From Nonomuraea cavernae (GTDB lineage: Bacteria > Actinomycetota > Actinomycetes > Streptosporangiales > Streptosporangiaceae), in the NCBI RefSeq assembly GCF_014646355.1, contig NZ_BMNH01000041.1, forward strand, positions 1 through 54,386: 54,386 nucleotides of DNA. The letters run 5' to 3'. Position numbers and translations under genes: made by a program. Positions 39,416 through 47,852 of this stretch are shown one piece after another. The notes beneath the pieces are model-generated. The model was not told the DNA's origin and did not search any database. It worked only from the letters and a program-made list of their open reading frames with translations. The stretch's first letter is position 1; every line of letters begins with the position of its first letter.

Positions 39416-42400
39416 TTACCGGGCGGTCTGCCCGCCGGTCTCCCGCAGCATCTCGGCACGCAACCGCGCCAGCGCCTCATCACGCGCAGGCTCGGTGATG
39501 ATCCGGTAGGCACGCTTACGGGCCGCTTCCTTGATGGCCTTCTGGAACTCGTTGTTGTCGAAGTACAGCTTCATGAAGGCGGTGTTGCGCTCAGCGTTTT
39601 CCGCGACGATGTTGTCGAGCCGGTCGTCGGCAACCTGTCCGAAGCGAGCCTCGTCGTTCATGAGAGCGATCTGCTGCATCGTCGTGTCTTCGACGAGGCC
39701 GACGACCTGTTGATAGACAAGAATCTGGTCGGAGGTGTCCAATCCGAGGCCAAACCGGTCGTTCAGCTCCTCGATCACCTCCGACAGTGGCTTCATCTCC
39801 GGTTCCCGGAGACGTCCGCCATCTGCTGCGTGACCACGGACGTCACGATCGCCAACGGAAGTCAAGGACACGTCGTGCCGGCCAGTGAACTCCAGCCGGA
39901 AGTGGCTTAGGTCCGCGTCACCGATGTCGACCGCAGTCGAGGGCCTGCCCGGCAGCCGAATCAGCAGGATTCTGCCGTACTGATAGAGCCGCTCAAGCTC
40001 TCTGTCGCCCCAATCGACGATCTGCGCGATGAGGCTGTACGCGCGGACGTAGTTCTTCAGCGCGGCGCGGAAGTCTTCGCGGTCGTTATCGGAATCCATC
40101 GCCTCGAAGCGATCGATCGCCGGCTTGAGGTACTCGTGGAGCTCGGCGTGAAGCTTCCGCTCGGCTGCGTCCGGCAATCGTCCGGGTCCGGCCGCCGCCA
40201 AGACTCTGACGAACGCTTCCATCTCCGAGGCGACCAGAAGCTCGAACTCCATCACTTCGCGCTGTTTGGTGTAGAGCAGGTTCGGGTCGCTTGGTTCCGT
40301 GATCGTCGTCTCGAACCAGTCCGAAAAAGATGCCTGAATAGCTTCGGCCTCGTTGTAGAAGTCGAGAATGTGGACGTCGTCCTGCGTTTTAAAAGTATGG
40401 ATGCGGTTGAGCCGCGACAGCGTCTGCACTGCCGCGACCCCCGTCAGTTGCTTATCGACATACATCGCGCACAGCAGCGGCTGGTCAAAGCCAGTCTGGT
40501 ACTTCTCCGCAACGACGAGTAGCCGGTACTCGTCCTGGTTGCGCGCCACTGCTTGCGGATCGTCCGCTTTTGTGTAGGCGAACTTCTCCGAAAGCTGCCC
40601 TTCGGGAAAGCCGTTGAGCTGCGCCTCTGTGAACTCCAACTCAGTCTTCTCGTCCTTCAGCTGGCCAGAGAACGCGACGAGCGTGCCACAGTCGGTGTAT
40701 CCGCGCAGCTCGACGTACTTACGGATCTCCTGATAGAGGTCGAGCGCATGCTGACGACCGCCCGTGACGACCATCGCCTTGGCCCGGCCGCCGAGCCGCC
40801 CGACGATGTTCTCCCGGAAGTCGTCAACGATCAGTTTGGCCTTCTGCTCCAACGACCTCGGGTGGAGTTCGGCGAGGCGGACCAACTTCGCCCTTGCCTT
40901 GCCGGCGTCGACCTCGGGGTTGCCGATATTCGACTCAGTCTGTTCGATCGCGGCGTTACGCAGCCGCCACTTGGTGTCGTACGTGATGTAGTTGGCCAGC
41001 ACATCAAGTATGTAGCCCTCCTCGATCGCCTGCTTCATCGAGTAGATGTGAAAGGGCACATACATGCCCCGCTCGCCTGTACGAGGATTCACGCGGTCGG
41101 GGTCGAAAGTCCCGAACAGCTTCAGCGTCGCCGACGTCGGTGTGGCGGTGAAGGCGAAGTACGACAGGTTCGGCTGTCGTCCGCGTACCCGCGTCATGTA
41201 GGTGATGTCATCTTCGCCTTCCTCACGGGGGACCGCCGCGTTCTCTCCAACCACCTTTTTGAGATGCGTTGGCAGCTCACCGCCTTGCGAGGAATGTGCC
41301 TCATCAATGATGATCGCGTAGCGTTTGCCCGCCAGCCCAAGGCCCGTGACCTTCCCTAGCACGAACTCGTACTTCTGCGCTGTACTGATGATGATCTTCG
41401 AAGTGGAGTCTTCGAGGGCCTTAGCGAGCTGGGTCGAATCCTCGTCGATCTTCTTGACAAGTCCCGGTGTATGGTCGAACTGGAAAATAGTCTTCTGTAG
41501 CTGCCGATCGAGCACGACCCGGTCGGTGATTACGATAATCTTATGGAAGACGGGCTGGTTGGCTTCGTCGAACAAGTTCGACAGACGGTGGGTCAGCCAG
41601 GCGATCGTGTTGGACTTGCCGGAGCCGGCCGAGTGCTGGATCAGGTAGCTGTTCCCGGCGCCGTTCGTCCTGGCGTGCGCGATCAACTTCTGGACTGCGT
41701 CCCACTGGTGGTACCGGGGGAAGATACGCGGCGAAGTGTGGGGGTTCTCCCGCACGCCCTTCTTGCCTGATGTCCCGTTGTGGATGAATCGGTGCAGGAT
41801 CTCCAACCAGTTGTCTCGCTGCCAGATCTCTTCCCACAGGTACGCGACGCTGTAGGAGCCATGAGCAGCTGGCGGATTTCCGGCGCCACCAGCTTTGCCC
41901 GGGCCCTTGGAACCGATGTTGAACGGCAGGAATTCGGTGTCGGGTCCCCGCAGTCGGGTGGTGATGAACGCGTGATCGGGGTCGACGGCGAAATGAACCA
42001 ACGTTCGCTTGGCGAAGAATACGTCATTCGGATCGCGGTCCATCCGGTACTGCAGCCTGGCATGTTGGGCGTCCTGACCGGTGTTCGGGTTCTTCAGCTC
42101 AGCAGTGGCCACTGGCAAGCCGTTGACAAAGAACGCCATGTCTACCGACCGGCGCGGATAGCGCACGCTGTAACGCAGCTGGCGTGCAACAGTCAGCACG
42201 TTCGCGTTGTAGTCGGCCAGAGCGTCAGCGGCCAAAGTGTGGCCAGGCCGGAAGTAAGCGAGGTCGATCTGCACACCTCGGTCACGCACGCCCTGCCGCA
42301 GCACATCGAGAACACCGCGGGCATCGATTTCGGCGGCTACACGTTGCGCGAACTGCCGCTCTGCGGTGGACGGTTCGCCGCCGTAAAAGCCTACGAGCTT

Positions 42401-42565
42401 TTCCCACTTCTTCGGTTGTGTAGCCACGATGAACTGGAGCATTTCCCCGGTGTTGAGGCTCAACTGGACGTCGAAGGCCCCCCGCGCTCGCGCCCAGCCC
42501 TGCGTGAGCAGTTCGGCCTCGATCCGGTCCTCGAAGGCGAGTTCGGTGCGGGCTCCCAGAGTCAT
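39416..42565 (-). CDS. hsdR: type I restriction endonuclease subunit R
   Basis: The 1049-residue protein has the HsdR layout. The N-terminal nuclease domain has the Asp...Glu-x-Lys pattern in SVDMAFFVNGLPVATAELKN (residues about 140-160). The translocase has Walker A in IQHSAGSGKSNTIAWLTHRL near residue 320, the DEAH box in YAIIIDEAHSSQGGE near residue 430, YFAFTATPTSATLKLFG, and later helicase motifs (KYQTGFDQPLLCAMYVDK, VQTLSRLNRIH). It cuts unmodified DNA after ATP-driven translocation, in complex with HsdM and HsdS. All motifs look intact. Its start overlaps the hsdS stop by four bases. Confidence 0.95.
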   Translation of the reverse strand: MTLGARTELAFEDRIEAELLTQGWARARGAFDVQLSLNTGEMLQFIVATQPKKWEKLVGFYGGEPSTAERQFAQRVAAEIDARGVLDVLRQGVRDRGVQIDLAYFRPGHTLAADALADYNANVLTVARQLRYSVRYPRRSVDMAFFVNGLPVATAELKNPNTGQDAQHARLQYRMDRDPNDVFFAKRTLVHFAVDPDHAFITTRLRGPDTEFLPFNIGSKGPGKAGGAGNPPAAHGSYSVAYLWEEIWQRDNWLEILHRFIHNGTSGKKGVRENPHTSPRIFPRYHQWDAVQKLIAHARTNGAGNSYLIQHSAGSGKSNTIAWLTHRLSNLFDEANQPVFHKIIVITDRVVLDRQLQKTIFQFDHTPGLVKKIDEDSTQLAKALEDSTSKIIISTAQKYEFVLGKVTGLGLAGKRYAIIIDEAHSSQGGELPTHLKKVVGENAAVPREEGEDDITYMTRVRGRQPNLSYFAFTATPTSATLKLFGTFDPDRVNPRTGERGMYVPFHIYSMKQAIEEGYILDVLANYITYDTKWRLRNAAIEQTESNIGNPEVDAGKARAKLVRLAELHPRSLEQKAKLIVDDFRENIVGRLGGRAKAMVVTGGRQHALDLYQEIRKYVELRGYTDCGTLVAFSGQLKDEKTELEFTEAQLNGFPEGQLSEKFAYTKADDPQAVARNQDEYRLLVVAEKYQTGFDQPLLCAMYVDKQLTGVAAVQTLSRLNRIHTFKTQDDVHILDFYNEAEAIQASFSDWFETTITEPSDPNLLYTKQREVMEFELLVASEMEAFVRVLAAAGPGRLPDAAERKLHAELHEYLKPAIDRFEAMDSDNDREDFRAALKNYVRAYSLIAQIVDWGDRELERLYQYGRILLIRLPGRPSTAVDIGDADLSHFRLEFTGRHDVSLTSVGDRDVRGHAADGGRLREPEMKPLSEVIEELNDRFGLGLDTSDQILVYQQVVGLVEDTTMQQIALMNDEARFGQVADDRLDNIVAENAERNTAFMKLYFDNNEFQKAIKEAARKRAYRIITEPARDEALARLRAEMLRETGGQTAR

Positions 42566-43857
42566 GTCGACACCCCTGAAGGCTGAGTGGGCCCTTGTGC
42601 GGTAGTAACCTCTATCTGGCCGGTAACGGCAGAGGTGATCAGCGCCTGGCGACGTTCGAAGAGAAGCGCGAGTTGACGGTCGATGACGTCGATCGCAGAG
42701 TCAATGGCCGCATTGCTGGAACGGATCGTCGAAACAATATGCCGCTGTTGGTCCACCGAAGGTAGTGGAATTCGCAGGGCTTGCAGATCGGGCATGTAGA
42801 TGGTCTTGTGTGTCGATCCCGTCGCGAGCCTCTGTAGCAGGTCGGTGCGCATCGCCCGGAGACACCAGAGTAGGAAGAATGGATCAAGTTCAGGACCGCA
42901 CGTCCAGGTTGCGATATCCTGGCTCGTAGCCATATCGCGGCCCATAACCGCCGAATATCCGGCAGATGCTGCGGTGCGACAAAGAACGACAGTCCCCTTT
43001 GGGTGAACTTCTGCAGAGCTATTCGCAAGCCCAATCCGACTAATCTTTTCGCGCGTCTCGGTAATAACTTCAAGGCGATCGGATCGCATCTGGCTAACTT
43101 CACCAGTAGTGATCCATGGAATTGTGCAGTCGATCCACCATTCCGGCTTGTTTCTGCTCGGTGTGTGACCGCTACCCATGCGGGCTACGTGGCTGAGCCT
43201 TACGGCCTTCCAATTAGACGGCAGGTTGTCCACCCATGCCAACGTCGACGGGATTCGGTCTTGGTGCGATGACCCGGTCACCGCACAGAAAACGACCGCT
43301 GCCCGCCGCTCTAGAAGAACTTTCTTGGCGGCTCGCTGAGTAGCGGCGATTTGGTCGATCCGGGCGGTCTCTGCATCGAGGAAGTCTGCGATTCGGCCCT
43401 GCTCCTCAATCGATGGCAGATCGAGGGGCCAATCCCTGATCAGCTCATCGGGAACGCGCTTCTGACCAGCTACGCCGTACATTTCCGCCTCACCACGCTT
43501 TAGGAAATTATGGGAGTGGAAAATATAAAGAAGATAGCGTGGTTCGATCTCTGGGCCGGGCCGAACCACGTGAAGCTCGGTTGTCCCAGCCCCAACTCCA
43601 TTAGGTAGGGCAGGAATCAATACTGATCTACTTGCCTCGAAAGTTGGTGTAATCTTCGGGACAACAATGTCACCGGATTGGAAGCGGGTGTAGCCGACAG
43701 CAACGGCCGACTTAGGCCGAACCTGGCTCAGATCGAGCCTTGCCCCTGGCCAAACATTTTCCATGGGCAGAAACGGAACCATGTCGTTCTCGGCTAGCCG
43801 ATCGAACCTCCGGGTAAGTGGATTTATTTGAGCTACATACCGGAGGCGCGTTGTCAT
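42562..43857 (-). CDS. hsdS: type I restriction-modification specificity subunit
   Basis: The 431-residue protein has two target-recognition halves. TRD1 covers residues about 1-150 (RYVAQINPLTRRFDRLAEND, SGDIVVPKITPTFEASRSVL), followed by a conserved helical spacer (SIEEQGRIADFLDAETARID). TRD2 covers residues about 215-370 (RLSHVARMGSGHTPSRNKPE, IPWITTGEVSQM), followed by a second helix (VDQQRHIVSTIRSSNAAIDS). It sets the bipartite DNA site recognised by the R-M complex. The start overlaps the hsdM stop and the stop overlaps the hsdR start (ATGA in each case). Codon use and GC are lower than in the polyketide region. The site itself cannot be predicted. Confidence 0.93.
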   Translation of the reverse strand: MTTRLRYVAQINPLTRRFDRLAENDMVPFLPMENVWPGARLDLSQVRPKSAVAVGYTRFQSGDIVVPKITPTFEASRSVLIPALPNGVGAGTTELHVVRPGPEIEPRYLLYIFHSHNFLKRGEAEMYGVAGQKRVPDELIRDWPLDLPSIEEQGRIADFLDAETARIDQIAATQRAAKKVLLERRAAVVFCAVTGSSHQDRIPSTLAWVDNLPSNWKAVRLSHVARMGSGHTPSRNKPEWWIDCTIPWITTGEVSQMRSDRLEVITETREKISRIGLANSSAEVHPKGTVVLCRTAASAGYSAVMGRDMATSQDIATWTCGPELDPFFLLWCLRAMRTDLLQRLATGSTHKTIYMPDLQALRIPLPSVDQQRHIVSTIRSSNAAIDSAIDVIDRQLALLFERRQALITSAVTGQIEVTTAQGPTQPSGVST

Positions 43858-45827
43858 CCGGTCACCTCACCCAGGAGCTTCTGGATCTGGGTTTCCAATT
43901 CACGAAGCTCAGCATCGATCGCTGCCAGGGGCCGTGGCGGTGTATAGACGTAGAAATGGCGGGTGAAGGGGATCTCGTAGCCAACCTTCGTCTTCTCGTA
44001 ATCGATCCAGGCGTCCGGCAGGTACGGGAGAATCTCGCGGGCAAAGTAGGCGTCGATGTCCTGATCCAGCGGAATGTTCTCGTAGTCACGCAGGTCCGGA
44101 TCAGGTAGCACGTTGCCATCTTTGTCCTTCTGGACTTCGCCTTCGGGGTCGGACACCGCCACGACCGCCCAGAAACTCTTCGTTAGGGTCGTCCCCTTCG
44201 GCCAGGTCCCGCCGGCCGCTACGACGGCGGCGTGGAGGGCGTTTGTCGCTTCCCTCTTGGTCCACCACACAGACCCGACCACCCCGCGGAGCGCCTCGAT
44301 CATCGCATCGCGTCCGTCCCACTTGGCCAGGGCTTTCGCGTCCGCTAGCGCGGCGAGCGTGTCGTTGGTGATCTCGAACCTGAGCGTGAGCGGGCGCTCG
44401 ATGGTGATGCGACGGTAGCCGAAATCGCGCGTTCGGAAGACCTTCACCTTGGCGTGGTCGGGATGCGTGTCGTCGTTGGCGACCTTTAGCGCGTCGACGT
44501 ATAGCTCAGTGATGTGCTCGATCTGGTCGTCGCTGATCTGCTTGCGCTTGTCGCCAAAAGACTTGCGCATCTTCTCCCACTGGTCGCGGACGTCGAGCAG
44601 GATCACCTTGTCGCGCAACTTCGTCGCCTTGCGGTTGGATAGGATCCAGAAGTAGGTGGAGATGCCGGTGTTATAAAACAGCTGATCTGGCAGGGCGACG
44701 ATCCCCTCCAACCAGTCGTTCTCAAGGATCCACTGGCGGATCTTCGACTCGCCGGACTCGGCTGCGCCGGTGAACAGTGGGGAGCCGTTGAAGACGATGC
44801 CCAGTCGGCTTCCCTTGCCTTCCACCGGCTCCATCTTCGAGATCATGTGTTGGAGGAACAGGAATGAGCCGTCGTTGATTCGAGGTGTACCTGCTCCGAA
44901 GCGGCCGGAGTGTCCTAGTTCGGCCTCAGCTTCGACGGTGTCTTTGACCTTTTTCCATTCCACTCCGAATGGAGGATTGGCCAGCATGTAGTCGAACTTT
45001 CTGCCGGGGAATCCGTCGTCGCTGAAGGAGTTGCCGAAGTGGATGTTGCCTCGCTGGAAGCGCATCAGCATGTCTGACTCGCAGACGGCCCAGGACTCTG
45101 CGTTGACCTCCTGGCCGAAGAGGTAGACCTCGGCCTTAGGGTTGATCGACTTGATGTGCTCCTCGGCGGCGGTCAGCATGCCGCCGGTACCGCAGGCCGG
45201 GTCGAGGATGTTGATGACCTGTCCCTCGCCTGCAACGGTCTCTGCGTCAGGGGCGATCAGCAGGTTGACCATCAGCTTAATGATTTCGCGTGGAGTGAAG
45301 TGCTCACCGGCGGTCTCGTTGGAGTCTTCGGCGAACTTGCGGATCAAGTGCTCGAAGACGTAGCCCATGTCGTGGTTGGAGAGCTTTTCCAACCACGACA
45401 TGGCGGCGAATCTGCCGAGAACCAGGTAGAGGATTTTGGCTCCGGCCAGCCGAGTGATCTGGTTGTCCAGGTCGAAGCGGGACAGAATCGTCCGAACGTT
45501 CGGCGAGAAACCGTTGATGTAGTCGCGCAGGTTCTTCGCGACGTTCGTGGAATCGGCCGCGACCGAGGCGAAGTCCTGGTGGGAGGTGTTGTAGAACGGG
45601 AGCTTCGCGGCGATCTCCAGGAGTCGCTGCTTGTTCTGGATGTCAAGTGAGGAGTTGCGGTCGCGCACCGCCTGGCGGGTCGGGGCCATCACCGCATCGA
45701 GGCGACGGAGCAGGGTGAAGGGCAGGATTACCTGGCCGTACTCGTGGCGTTTGTAGTCGCCCCGTAGCAGGTCTGCGACTCCCCAGATGTCATTCGCCAT
45801 CTTGGAGTGCGTGGGTCCTGAGGTCAC
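43854..45827 (-). CDS. hsdM: type I restriction-modification methyltransferase subunit
   Basis: The 657-residue protein has an N-terminal helical HsdM domain (DIWGVADLLRGDYKRHEYGQ), the adenine-methylase core with motif I NILDPACGTGGMLTAAEEHI and motif IV FDYMLANPPFGVEWKKV (intact NPPF), and a C-terminal extension with DPDLRDYENIPLDQDIDAYF. It methylates adenine in the site chosen by HsdS. The start is GTG at 45827, overlapping the upstream gene's stop (GTGA); ATG at 45800 is an alternative. It is an intact, normal HsdM, so it presumably supplies the methylation that the upstream methylase-like protein cannot. Confidence 0.95.
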   Translation of the reverse strand: MTSGPTHSKMANDIWGVADLLRGDYKRHEYGQVILPFTLLRRLDAVMAPTRQAVRDRNSSLDIQNKQRLLEIAAKLPFYNTSHQDFASVAADSTNVAKNLRDYINGFSPNVRTILSRFDLDNQITRLAGAKILYLVLGRFAAMSWLEKLSNHDMGYVFEHLIRKFAEDSNETAGEHFTPREIIKLMVNLLIAPDAETVAGEGQVINILDPACGTGGMLTAAEEHIKSINPKAEVYLFGQEVNAESWAVCESDMLMRFQRGNIHFGNSFSDDGFPGRKFDYMLANPPFGVEWKKVKDTVEAEAELGHSGRFGAGTPRINDGSFLFLQHMISKMEPVEGKGSRLGIVFNGSPLFTGAAESGESKIRQWILENDWLEGIVALPDQLFYNTGISTYFWILSNRKATKLRDKVILLDVRDQWEKMRKSFGDKRKQISDDQIEHITELYVDALKVANDDTHPDHAKVKVFRTRDFGYRRITIERPLTLRFEITNDTLAALADAKALAKWDGRDAMIEALRGVVGSVWWTKREATNALHAAVVAAGGTWPKGTTLTKSFWAVVAVSDPEGEVQKDKDGNVLPDPDLRDYENIPLDQDIDAYFAREILPYLPDAWIDYEKTKVGYEIPFTRHFYVYTPPRPLAAIDAELRELETQIQKLLGEVTG

Positions 45828-47584
45828 AGTGCTCTCGTCTCCTCGTTTACAACATGAACATCATCAGTGTTCTTCATCAGACCACGGCTGGGTGACAAAA
45901 TGCCGGTAGTGAGACCATGGATGGTCTGGTCGACCACGTGTGCGCCTGTCTTCGCCAGCGCCGCTAGCACCTCTTCGAGCTGTTGCAGGTGGCGGAAGGA
46001 CTCACCGTAGCGGCGCTGCTCGGCCAAGGGTAGCCGTGGGACGCGACATCGGCGCAGGTCTGCACGACTTAGAGCGCCGAGGGTGTTCACCACAGGCAGC
46101 GCGTTCGCGTCGGACCGCAGGAAGGCGGCGAGGAAGTGAGCGTCCAGTCGGGTGGCGTCGATCTCCACTACCTGCGCGACGCCGATGTCGTCCTCGGCAG
46201 TGCCTGCGGCGACGGTGGGTGGCCTGCCCAAGGTGTGCAACAAGAGGTCCCCGGCGCGTGGTGTGGCGTTGCGGGAACGAATAGTCAAGGTGCCCGAGCG
46301 CTCCAGCTCGCCGAGGGTGACATAGGAGTGACGGATGGGTGCGGCTGGTGGAGAGAAGTGAGGAAAAAGCTGACCGACGTGACTGTGAAGTGCCCGCAGT
46401 CGGCTGAACAGACGGGTGAAGTCGTCGGCGCTCGCCTCGACGCGCGTGCTGATGTGCCTGGATGGCAATAGATTGACGTCGTCATCGAGGAGTTCCAGGC
46501 GTGGAACAGCCTTGGAGATCGCAGGGTTTAGCTCCTCGAGGAGTTGTTCCCAGGCGGCGAATTCGTGGGGGACATCGGCTGGGTCGGCAATTTTGGACAG
46601 GTCGATTAGCCGGACTTTGGAATCGTTCGACCTGCCGTACGGCCGTTGCAATACCCACAGGTAGACATCGCTGCCAGGCGCTGTCAAACCCATCCCCCCC
46701 GGCAGGGCGATCACATCACGCAAGGCACCGGAACGTACGAGTGCGGCACGGATGTGCCGACCAGAGGGTTGGACACACGTTCGAGGGGTTATCGCGACCA
46801 CTGCGACGCCTCGCGGCCGTAGGTGGGCGTAGCAATGCTGGACCCAGGCAAGTTCACCGTCACGCGGAGCTGGGACGCCGAACTTCCATCGCGGATCAGT
46901 GGCCAGTTCATCTGCCGGCCACTGGGGCTGATCGAATGGCGGCTCGCAGACGACCCCCGCCGCCGCGCCGATGTATGAAGCAAGTTGGTTAGCTAGCAGT
47001 GAGTCACCAGCATGGACCTCATACGGTTGGCCGATGTAGCTGGCGCGAAGATTCAGCGCTGCAGCAGCGGCGGCTGATTCGTCTACCTCCTGTCCTGCGA
47101 CCTTGACGTCGTCCCCGAAGCGGTCTGCAACTGCCATGAGCAGTGTGCCGTCGGCACACGCCGGGTCGAGAACCACGGGGACCTCAGGGATGTGATCGGC
47201 ATCGGCGGGTCGCGCGATAGTGGTCGTGCGCGGAAGCAGCGATGCCATGACGCGAGCCAGCAGTTGCCCTGGTGTCAGATCCGTAACCGCTCGCCCCTGC
47301 GAGGTCGCCGAGTCCCGTGCGTCAGGCAGGGATTCACGAGGCCAAGCGACACGCTGCGTGCCCGTGTCCGTCCGCCCGGCCGTCGCTAGCTGGGCATCCT
47401 TCCCCGTCGCCCGAAGCCATGCTTCCACTTCTGTCCGAGAGAAGGTCGGGCTGTGCCGGCTCCCACCGACAGGCTTGGGAAAGCTGGGGTGGCGGCTCCG
47501 CCAGTTGGTAACCGCTGCACGCCCGACACCCGCCAGCCGCGCGATCGCCGCAGCTGTCAGTTCCTCATCTTCGTCGGGGCTCAT
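45824..47584 (-). CDS. methyltransferase-like protein with N-terminal HTH and S-like C-terminus, catalytic motif altered
   Basis: The 586-residue protein has three parts. The first is an N-terminal helix-turn-helix (residues about 8-65: LTAAAIARLAGVGRAAVTNW, FSRTEVEAWLRATG). The second is an N6-adenine methylase core with motif I degenerate (VVLDPACADGTLLMAVADRF instead of ACGTGG) and motif IV reading VVCEPPFDQPQW: Glu replaces the catalytic Asn of NPPF (codon GAG). The third is a C-terminal specificity-like region (HSYVTLGELERSGTLTIRSR, PRAGDLLLHTLGRPP, ALSRADLRRCRVPRLPLAEQ). It looks like a pseudo-methyltransferase that may still bind DNA or SAM and guide or regulate the R-M complex. It is the first gene of the minus-strand run, overlapping hsdM by four bases. 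Its family may instead tolerate this residue. Confidence 0.8.
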   Translation of the reverse strand: MSPDEDEELTAAAIARLAGVGRAAVTNWRSRHPSFPKPVGGSRHSPTFSRTEVEAWLRATGKDAQLATAGRTDTGTQRVAWPRESLPDARDSATSQGRAVTDLTPGQLLARVMASLLPRTTTIARPADADHIPEVPVVLDPACADGTLLMAVADRFGDDVKVAGQEVDESAAAAAALNLRASYIGQPYEVHAGDSLLANQLASYIGAAAGVVCEPPFDQPQWPADELATDPRWKFGVPAPRDGELAWVQHCYAHLRPRGVAVVAITPRTCVQPSGRHIRAALVRSGALRDVIALPGGMGLTAPGSDVYLWVLQRPYGRSNDSKVRLIDLSKIADPADVPHEFAAWEQLLEELNPAISKAVPRLELLDDDVNLLPSRHISTRVEASADDFTRLFSRLRALHSHVGQLFPHFSPPAAPIRHSYVTLGELERSGTLTIRSRNATPRAGDLLLHTLGRPPTVAAGTAEDDIGVAQVVEIDATRLDAHFLAAFLRSDANALPVVNTLGALSRADLRRCRVPRLPLAEQRRYGESFRHLQQLEEVLAALAKTGAHVVDQTIHGLTTGILSPSRGLMKNTDDVHVVNEETRAL

Positions 47585-47852
47585 GTCGTTACCTTACAGT
47601 CCAACCAGCGGGACACAGGGGAATGTGTACATCGTTGACTTTGTGTACAGTTTGCACGGATGGCCTGCACATGCTAGAAACCTCCTTGCCGACGCTGGCA
47701 GCATTCGACCTTGGCTGCCAGTCCGCGCACGCTTTTGTCACGTGGCTCGACCACGTCCCCGGCGGTCTCCACTGACGCCCCCAGGCACTTCACTCGCGTC
47801 CCGAAGCGCGGCATACCTGAGCCCGGCGAGGCAGCCGGATCAGCTCCAAGAG
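47585..47852. promoter_or_regulatory. divergent promoter region of the defence island
   Basis: The 268-base spacer separates the restriction operon (minus) and the TIGR04141-type gene (plus). It contains two direct copies of TGTGTACA at 47624-47631 and 47642-47649, 18 bases apart centre to centre, each with the palindromic core TGTACA and about 40-65 bp from the minus-strand start. A TTGACT lies between them. The arrangement suits a regulator binding two successive helical faces; the HTH-bearing first gene of the operon is one candidate. Confidence 0.45.

Noticed and set aside
47220..47852. Upstream extension of the TIGR04141-type frame
   Set aside because: It runs antisense through the pseudo-methylase gene and its composition changes at the ATG at 47853, where protein-like sequence begins.
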